From an uncultured bacterium (GTDB taxonomy: Bacteria; Verrucomicrobiota; Kiritimatiellia; CAIKKV01; CAITUY01): DNA of 54,656 nt. Location of the stretch: contig CAITUY010000194.1 in assembly GCA_903895695.1 (NCBI GenBank), positions 1-54,656 on the forward strand. The letters are read 5' to 3'. The notes beneath the pieces are model-generated. The model ran no database searches. It saw only the letters and a list, made by a program, of their open reading frames with translations, and was not told the origin of the DNA. The translations under genes and the position numbers were made by a program. This document shows, piece by piece, positions 50,848 to 54,656 of this stretch (its first letter is position 1; each line of letters opens with the position of its first letter).

Positions 50848-51515
50848 GTGCATCGGCCGCTCTCCAGTCTCGTCACCGCGTCACGCACGGTCCCGGCCAC
50901 CTCGGCCGGCGCCGCCGCGCTCTCGAGGGTCCAACCGCCGCCCGCCGCCACAAGCGGGGCAACCGTGAAGCCCAGGCCTTCCAGGCCGTCACTTTTCAAC
51001 ACGACCACGGCCTCCGCCTGGCCCTCGCGCACGAGGCCCGCCGCCGTGTGCAGCAGCGCGCCCAGGCCGTTCGCCTCGAACCCGACATACATCACGGGAC
51101 CGCGGAAACCGAAATGAATGGCCGTCTCGGCCAGTGGACTGGACGGCAACGTATAGATGAACAGATTGCCGCGCGCCAGGGTGCGGCCGGACTCCACGTA
51201 GTCCTGGAAGAAAGCGCGGTTAGCCGCGAGGCAACCATCGTCGTTCGACCCGAGCAGGCCGATTTCCTGTTTGACTCCCTCGGCATAGCGCAGGCCGGCA
51301 TCCTGCAGCGCCAGGGCGCAGACGGCGCAGGCCAACCGCGTGGGCGCATCGAAGCGGCCCAGGTTCTTGACCGGGTAGCTGAACAGCCCGGTGTTACGCC
51401 ACGGCGCCTGCCCCGGCCCGGCATAGACCGTGGTCGTCGCCTGCCGGACGCACCCATAGGCGGCGGCATCCACCCAGCCGATCCCCGTCACCCCGATGAT
51501 CGCCGACCCGCTCAT
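50844..51515 (-). CDS. Short beta-ketoacyl-synthase-like protein without catalytic Cys (possible chain-length-factor partner)
   Basis: 223 residues, about half a normal ketosynthase. It has the N-terminal ketosynthase-like fold: IGVTGIGWVDAAAYGCV, DAPTRLACAVCALALQDAGL, GLLGSNDDGCLAANRAFFQD, LPSSPLAETAIHFGFRGPVM, and GQAEAVVVLKSDGLEGLG. At the nucleophile position the sequence reads VGFEANGLGAL, so the Cys is absent, and the second half with the two catalytic His is missing. Short Cys-less ketosynthase-like proteins pair with true ketosynthases in aryl-polyene systems (ApeC). Overlaps the ketosynthase gene upstream by four bases. Confidence 0.8.
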   Translation of the reverse strand: MSGSAIIGVTGIGWVDAAAYGCVRQATTTVYAGPGQAPWRNTGLFSYPVKNLGRFDAPTRLACAVCALALQDAGLRYAEGVKQEIGLLGSNDDGCLAANRAFFQDYVESGRTLARGNLFIYTLPSSPLAETAIHFGFRGPVMYVGFEANGLGALLHTAAGLVREGQAEAVVVLKSDGLEGLGFTVAPLVAAGGGWTLESAAAPAEVAGTVRDAVTRLESGRCT

Positions 51516-52633
51516 GCCGTCACCACCAGGGCGGCATTGACACCGCCAAAGCCCGAATTCGTGGAGAGCGCCACGCGCAGCCCGGCCGCCTGCCGGGCGG
51601 ACGGGCTCACCCAGCCCTCGGCCTCGGGATCGACGTCACGCAGGTTGGCCGACGGCGGCACGACGCCTTGCTGCAGCGATTTGACCGTCATGACCAGCTC
51701 GATCAGGGCCGCCGCACCCATCGTGTGGCCGATGCTACCCTTGATGGAGTAAACCGGAACAGGGGCCCCGGTGAAGACGCGCCGAAATGCCTTCAACTCC
51801 ATGGCATCATTGTAAGGCGTGCCGGTGCCATGCGCGCAGATAGCCCCGATGGCGCCCGGCGTCACGCCGGCCGTTCGCAGCGCCTTGGCGATGGCGGCGG
51901 CCAATCCGTCGCCGTCGCGCGACGGCCCGGTCATGTGATTAGCGTCACCGCTAAGTCCCCACCCAGTCACATCGGCTAGACGCGGCCGCCCCTCGCGGGT
52001 CGCCCGCGCACCGCTCATCAGCAGGACGTAACCCGCCCCTTCGCCGACGGTCAGCCCGCGACGGTTGCGATCGAACGGCTTGGCGCCGTCGGGATCGAGC
52101 GCCATCAACGACGAGAATCCCGCCATGATGAATTCCGTTACGGCATCGCACGCGACGACGAGTACGGCATCGCGCTCGCCGGAGCGAATCAGGGCGGCGC
52201 CCTGCGCGACGGCCGCGGCCGACGACGCGCAGGCCGCCGAGATCGTACGACCCGGCCCGGAGACCCCGCACTCCCGGCACACGCGGCCCAGCAGGACGGA
52301 GAGACGGCTTGCGCCATCCTCAGGACGTCCTTCCAGCACGGCGCGTTCAAGCCGGTCCACTTCGCCCGTGGTCGTGGCCAACAGCACGAGGGTGTCAACC
52401 GGGAGCCGCGGCGCCAGGCGCCCCAGCAAGGGGCGCAGCAGTTGCATGACCAGCGACTCGTCCCCCGGCGCGACACCGGGCACTTGCGCGGCGAGGCGGC
52501 TTTGGAAGGCGGCCGCGGAAAAACGTTCGACCAAGGAAAACGCCGGCGCGCCGGTCAGGACGCCATTCCAGCAGGCATCGACGCCCCAACCCCAGGCGGT
52601 CGCCACGTCGCACTCGACGATGATCGCATTCAT
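51512..52633 (-). CDS. Beta-ketoacyl-ACP synthase (FabF/KS II-like)
   Basis: 373 residues. The Cys-His-His triad is visible: nucleophile in ISAACASSAAAVAQG near 139, His in ICAHGTGTPYNDAMELKAF near 266, and His in SIKGSIGHTMGAAALIEL near 302. PFDRNRRGLTVGEGAGYVLL is the FabF-type gate segment. It is shorter than FabF (about 410), lacking part of the N-terminus. It would elongate an acyl chain on an ACP, probably with the Cys-less partner encoded next. The ATG at 52633 follows a 27-bp inverted repeat. Confidence 0.94.
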   Translation of the reverse strand: MNAIIVECDVATAWGWGVDACWNGVLTGAPAFSLVERFSAAAFQSRLAAQVPGVAPGDESLVMQLLRPLLGRLAPRLPVDTLVLLATTTGEVDRLERAVLEGRPEDGASRLSVLLGRVCRECGVSGPGRTISAACASSAAAVAQGAALIRSGERDAVLVVACDAVTEFIMAGFSSLMALDPDGAKPFDRNRRGLTVGEGAGYVLLMSGARATREGRPRLADVTGWGLSGDANHMTGPSRDGDGLAAAIAKALRTAGVTPGAIGAICAHGTGTPYNDAMELKAFRRVFTGAPVPVYSIKGSIGHTMGAAALIELVMTVKSLQQGVVPPSANLRDVDPEAEGWVSPSARQAAGLRVALSTNSGFGGVNAALVVTA

Positions 52634-52656
52634 GCTGGATCCGACAACTCAAGACC

Positions 52657-52738
52657 ACTACGAAACACGCGAAAGACGCGAAAGGTATTGGCTACAGGAC
52701 GTCTCGCCCCATTTCGCGCCTTTCGCGTGTTTCGTAGT
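52657..52738. repeat. Near-perfect 27-bp inverted repeat upstream of the ketosynthase gene
   Basis: The arm 52657-52683 pairs with 52712-52738 at 26 of 27 positions (arm starts ACTACGAAACACGCGAAAG); the loop is 28 bases. It fills the 124-base gap between the thioesterase and ketosynthase genes. It could reduce transcription into the ketosynthase gene, or be a dispersed repeat. There is no T-run. Confidence 0.85.
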
Positions 52739-52757
52739 TGAGATTCGATTCTCACGC

Positions 52758-53246
52758 TCATGCCTGCAACGCCTTAAACTCGCCGGCCAGCCAACTCCTC
52801 CGGCAGGCCGCCAGCAGCGGCGGCACCACGGCGCAGGGCAATCCGGAATCGGCCAGCGTGAAGAGCTGAACGGTATACCCGCGGGCCGCCAACGCGCCGT
52901 CGGCCTTGATCAACTCGTATTCGGAGTTCAGCCGGGCGCCCTCGCACCAAAGCAGCCGCCCCCGAATGGTAAATTCCTCATCCAGGCGCAACGGCTGGAA
53001 ATAGTCGATGTGGAGTTGGACGATCGGCGCGTACAGTCCAGCGTCGTGGAAATCGCGATACGACAGGCCGCACCGGCGGCCAAGTTCCGCAGACGCTTCC
53101 TCGAAGAAACCCGCATACCGGCCATGCCACGCTATGCCGAGGGGATCCACCTCGCTGAACCGCACGCGGCGGCGCACATCCCACTGCAGCGGCGCCGGCG
53201 CGCCCGGTTCCGTCTCAAAAAAAGCCTTCCGGCTGCGCCGGGTCAC
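52758..53246 (-). CDS. Hot-dog thioesterase (YbgC/4HBT-like)
   Basis: 162 residues from GTG 53246, overlapping the dehydratase stop (GTGA). The 4HBT motif reads RRRVRFSEVDPLGIAWHGRY, then AGFFEEASAELGRRCGLS, with the catalytic Asp in EVDPLG. IDYFQPLRLDEEFTIRGRLL is the next conserved strand-loop. Such enzymes release acyl groups from CoA or ACP. The aryl-polyene clusters carry one (ApeK-like). The gene is translationally coupled to the dehydratase-like gene. Confidence 0.85.
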   Translation of the reverse strand: MTRRSRKAFFETEPGAPAPLQWDVRRRVRFSEVDPLGIAWHGRYAGFFEEASAELGRRCGLSYRDFHDAGLYAPIVQLHIDYFQPLRLDEEFTIRGRLLWCEGARLNSEYELIKADGALAARGYTVQLFTLADSGLPCAVVPPLLAACRRSWLAGEFKALQA

Positions 53247-53638
53247 GGCGTCCCCTTCCCCGCCGGATCGCGGACCACGTCCAGCGCCAGTTCCGCCACC
53301 CGCTTCCCGCCGCAGGTGACCCGGGCCTTCACGACGGCCTTCCCCTCGCCAGCAGGCGTCTCGCGCGTGACGAAATTGAGTTCCTCGCCGGGCTTGACCG
53401 GGGCAAACCACTTGGCCGACACAATCCGCGAGAGACTGACCCGGGCGGACGCCCCGTCGGTCAGCGCCGCAAGCACCGCCTGGATCATGCAAACACCCGG
53501 CAGCACGGGGTTACCGGGAAAATGTCCTTGAAACCCGAGGAATCCGGGGGGAAAGACAAAGCGCGCGATCCGCTCGCCGCCTTCGCCAGGCCCAACGTCC
53601 ACCAGGGCGGCCCTTATGTCTTGCTCGAGTCTGTTCAT
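53243..53638 (-). CDS. FabZ/ApeP-like hot-dog dehydratase-type protein
   Basis: 131 residues from ATG 53638; a TTG at 53665 would add nine. The hot-dog motif is FQGHFPGNPVLPGVCMIQAV with the catalytic His in GHFPG. In FabZ the second catalytic residue is Glu at the position that here is Gln (MIQA versus LEA). LSRIVSAKWFAPVKPGEEL and VKARVTCGGKRVAELAL are the following strands. It would dehydrate 3-hydroxyacyl-ACP, if active. It starts the minus-strand run, divergent from the secreted-protein gene; the 111-base gap 53639-53749 probably contains both promoters. Confidence 0.85.
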   Translation of the reverse strand: MNRLEQDIRAALVDVGPGEGGERIARFVFPPGFLGFQGHFPGNPVLPGVCMIQAVLAALTDGASARVSLSRIVSAKWFAPVKPGEELNFVTRETPAGEGKAVVKARVTCGGKRVAELALDVVRDPAGKGTP

Positions 53639-53749
53639 GGCTTCCGCAAGATCCCACCGGGGCAACTGCCCCCTTGCGTTTCAAAACCGGGGAAATTAGG
53701 ATTACATCGTTTTGAAGGGAAGTCAACAAAGCTAGGAAAGGACTCGACC

Positions 53750-54331
53750 ATGAACGTTCGCCGATTCGTCAGCCTTGCGAGTATCGTGGGAATCGCCGTG
53801 ATGGGACCGGCCGTGCGCGGTGAAAACGCCAAGACCGAAACCGTCAAGAGTCAGGAAGCCAAGGGCACGGTCACGGACAGCGGGGTCGGCTCGTTCAACT
53901 TGGATGAGAAAGGCACGGTCCGCCAGTTCAACCTGTCCATGTCCGGTTCGCACTACGAACCCGATGTCTGGCGGCCGGCCAAAGGGGATCAGGTCAGCGT
54001 CGTCTTCACGCCCATCCCCAAGAAGGACGGCAATGTCGTCTTGTCCGTAGACAAGGTCACCCTCGTCAAGGCCGGGCCGGACACGGTGCCCGACCTGAAA
54101 AGTCCGATTGTCGTGGAGGTTGTCGAGGTCGGCCACACGGGGATCAAAGGCAAGGTCTCGACGGGCCAGATCGTCAAGTTCTCCTTTAAACGCGACACGA
54201 AACGCATCCCCGCAGGGTGGGTGATTGCGGCCGGCGAAAGCGCTAAGGTGGATTTCAAGGCGTCACCGCATCCGTTCAACCTTGGCGTCGGCCTCGATAT
54301 CGTATCGATCGAAAAACAGCCCGGCAAGTAA
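53750..54331 (+). CDS. Secreted protein of unknown function
   Basis: 193 residues from ATG 53750, with AAAGGA eight bases upstream. Signal peptide: MNVRRFVSLASIVGIAVMGP followed by a probable cut after VRG. The mature part has two similar beta-rich stretches (GTVTDSGVGSFNLDEKGTVR, then KGDQVSVVFTPIPKKDGNVV, and later GHTGIKGKVSTGQIVKFSFK), compatible with small OB-like folds. I do not recognise the family. It precedes the FabG fragment by 21 bases on the same strand and so belongs to the second arm of the lipid cluster or is an unrelated envelope protein. Confidence 0.75.
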   Translation: MNVRRFVSLASIVGIAVMGPAVRGENAKTETVKSQEAKGTVTDSGVGSFNLDEKGTVRQFNLSMSGSHYEPDVWRPAKGDQVSVVFTPIPKKDGNVVLSVDKVTLVKAGPDTVPDLKSPIVVEVVEVGHTGIKGKVSTGQIVKFSFKRDTKRIPAGWVIAAGESAKVDFKASPHPFNLGVGLDIVSIEKQPGK

Positions 54332-54352
54332 CCGGCAACCGGATCCCGGACA

Positions 54353-54526
54353 ATGCAGAAGACCAAGGTGGCGCTGGTGGTGGGGGGCAGTCGCGGCATC
54401 GGCCGGGCCGTGGCCGTGCGGTTGGCTGCCTCCGGCTTCGATATCTGGCTGACGTACCGGGAGAACCGCTCCGCGGCCGAGGAGGTCAAGACCGCCATCG
54501 AGGCCCAGGGCCGGACCTATGGCTGA
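54353..54526 (+). pseudogene. FabG-type short-chain dehydrogenase, N-terminal fragment (57 residues)
   Basis: The frame reads MQKTKVALVVGGSRGIGRAV and on to AEEVKTAIEAQGRTYG, then stops. It has the NAD(P)-binding glycine motif (VVGGSRGIG) and the first alpha-beta units of a 3-oxoacyl-ACP reductase, normally about 245 residues. The catalytic Ser-Tyr-Lys part is absent. After 54526 the composition changes to a G-rich, non-matching sequence, so it was either disrupted or joined wrongly at the contig edge. Confidence 0.8.
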
Positions 54527-54656
54527 TTCTTTTGGCAGGAATGAGAGAGGATGAGTGGGAAGGAAAGCGGGAGCGGCGGGTTGCGGGGAGTTTTGAGGCG
54601 GTGTTACGGAGTGCGGCGGGGTGGAGTTGGGGCTGGAATGGCAGCCGGAGACAGAG
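54527..54656. other. G-rich terminal stretch without a recognisable gene
   Basis: 130 bases with strong purine bias on the plus strand (GGAATGAGAGAGGATGAGTG and similar). The FabG-type coding pattern stops abruptly at its start. No homologous continuation is seen in any frame. It could be foreign or low-quality sequence at the contig end. Confidence 0.4.

Noticed and set aside
52065..53531. Plus-strand frame opposite the ketosynthase, thioesterase and dehydratase-like genes
   Set aside because: Shadow frame with no family signature; the three opposing genes are firmly supported.

Overview
The window is GC-rich, almost fully coding DNA of a Gram-negative-type bacterium (lipoprotein signal, outer-membrane MipA/OmpV-like protein, LpxL-like acyltransferase, type IV pilus ATPase). 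Gene content and many dispersed short repeats suggest a member of the PVC superphylum, perhaps Kiritimatiellota or Lentisphaerota. That assignment is an inference from recalled repeat styles and was not tested. No tRNA or rRNA gene and no CRISPR array were recognised. No gene-free gap exceeds 300 bases; the longest are 7524-7798 (a decayed HD-GYP fragment) and 47957-48226 (repeats and a remnant reading frame).

Layout. 1-1000: end of an IS3-type element, a gene it appears to cut, a four-helix-bundle protein and heptamer repeats. 1-7.5 kb: UvrD-type helicase, divergent from a plus-strand set of MEMO-family protein, nitrilase-family amidase and two RNA methyltransferases. 7.6-30.3 kb: a minus-strand chemosensory and two-component block. 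In transcription order it is CheW, CheR-TPR, CheW, MCP, CheA-REC, CheB, two large PAS kinases, four REC-containing regulators with one unrecognised protein among them, a PilT-TPR ATPase, a membrane REC-HD-GYP fusion and a Cache-HAMP sensor with a Cys4 tail. Most junctions are 4-base ATGA/GTGA overlaps. 30.4-34.1 kb: FixL/FixJ-like pair, FolE and FolB. 34.2-44.6 kb: DinD-like protein, small membrane protein, FAH hydrolase, DUF116 protein, IspH, MFS transporter, lipoprotein, MgtC/DUF4010 membrane protein, exonuclease III, DapF and Prc protease. 44.8-54.5 kb: a lipid or polyketide-like set of acyltransferase, MipA-like porin, GT2-DUF2062, two radical SAM enzymes, a KS-like partner, KS, thioesterase, hot-dog dehydratase-like protein, a divergent secreted protein and a cut FabG.

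Two systems stand out. The chemosensory block has the gene set of the Wsp pathway (CheA-REC, CheR-TPR, two CheW, MCP, CheB), but no GGDEF cyclase is visible and the output-type proteins are HD-GYP proteins and PilT, which suggests control of c-di-GMP breakdown and pili. The 44.8-54.5 kb set resembles aryl-polyene or flexirubin clusters but carries two radical SAM proteins and lacks a visible acyl carrier protein.

A third theme is repeats. Several families of degenerate 7-base tandem repeats, and several hairpin repeats, lie between genes and also inside them in frame. One 42-base copy sits between the iron-sulfur cysteines of an RlmD-type methyltransferase.
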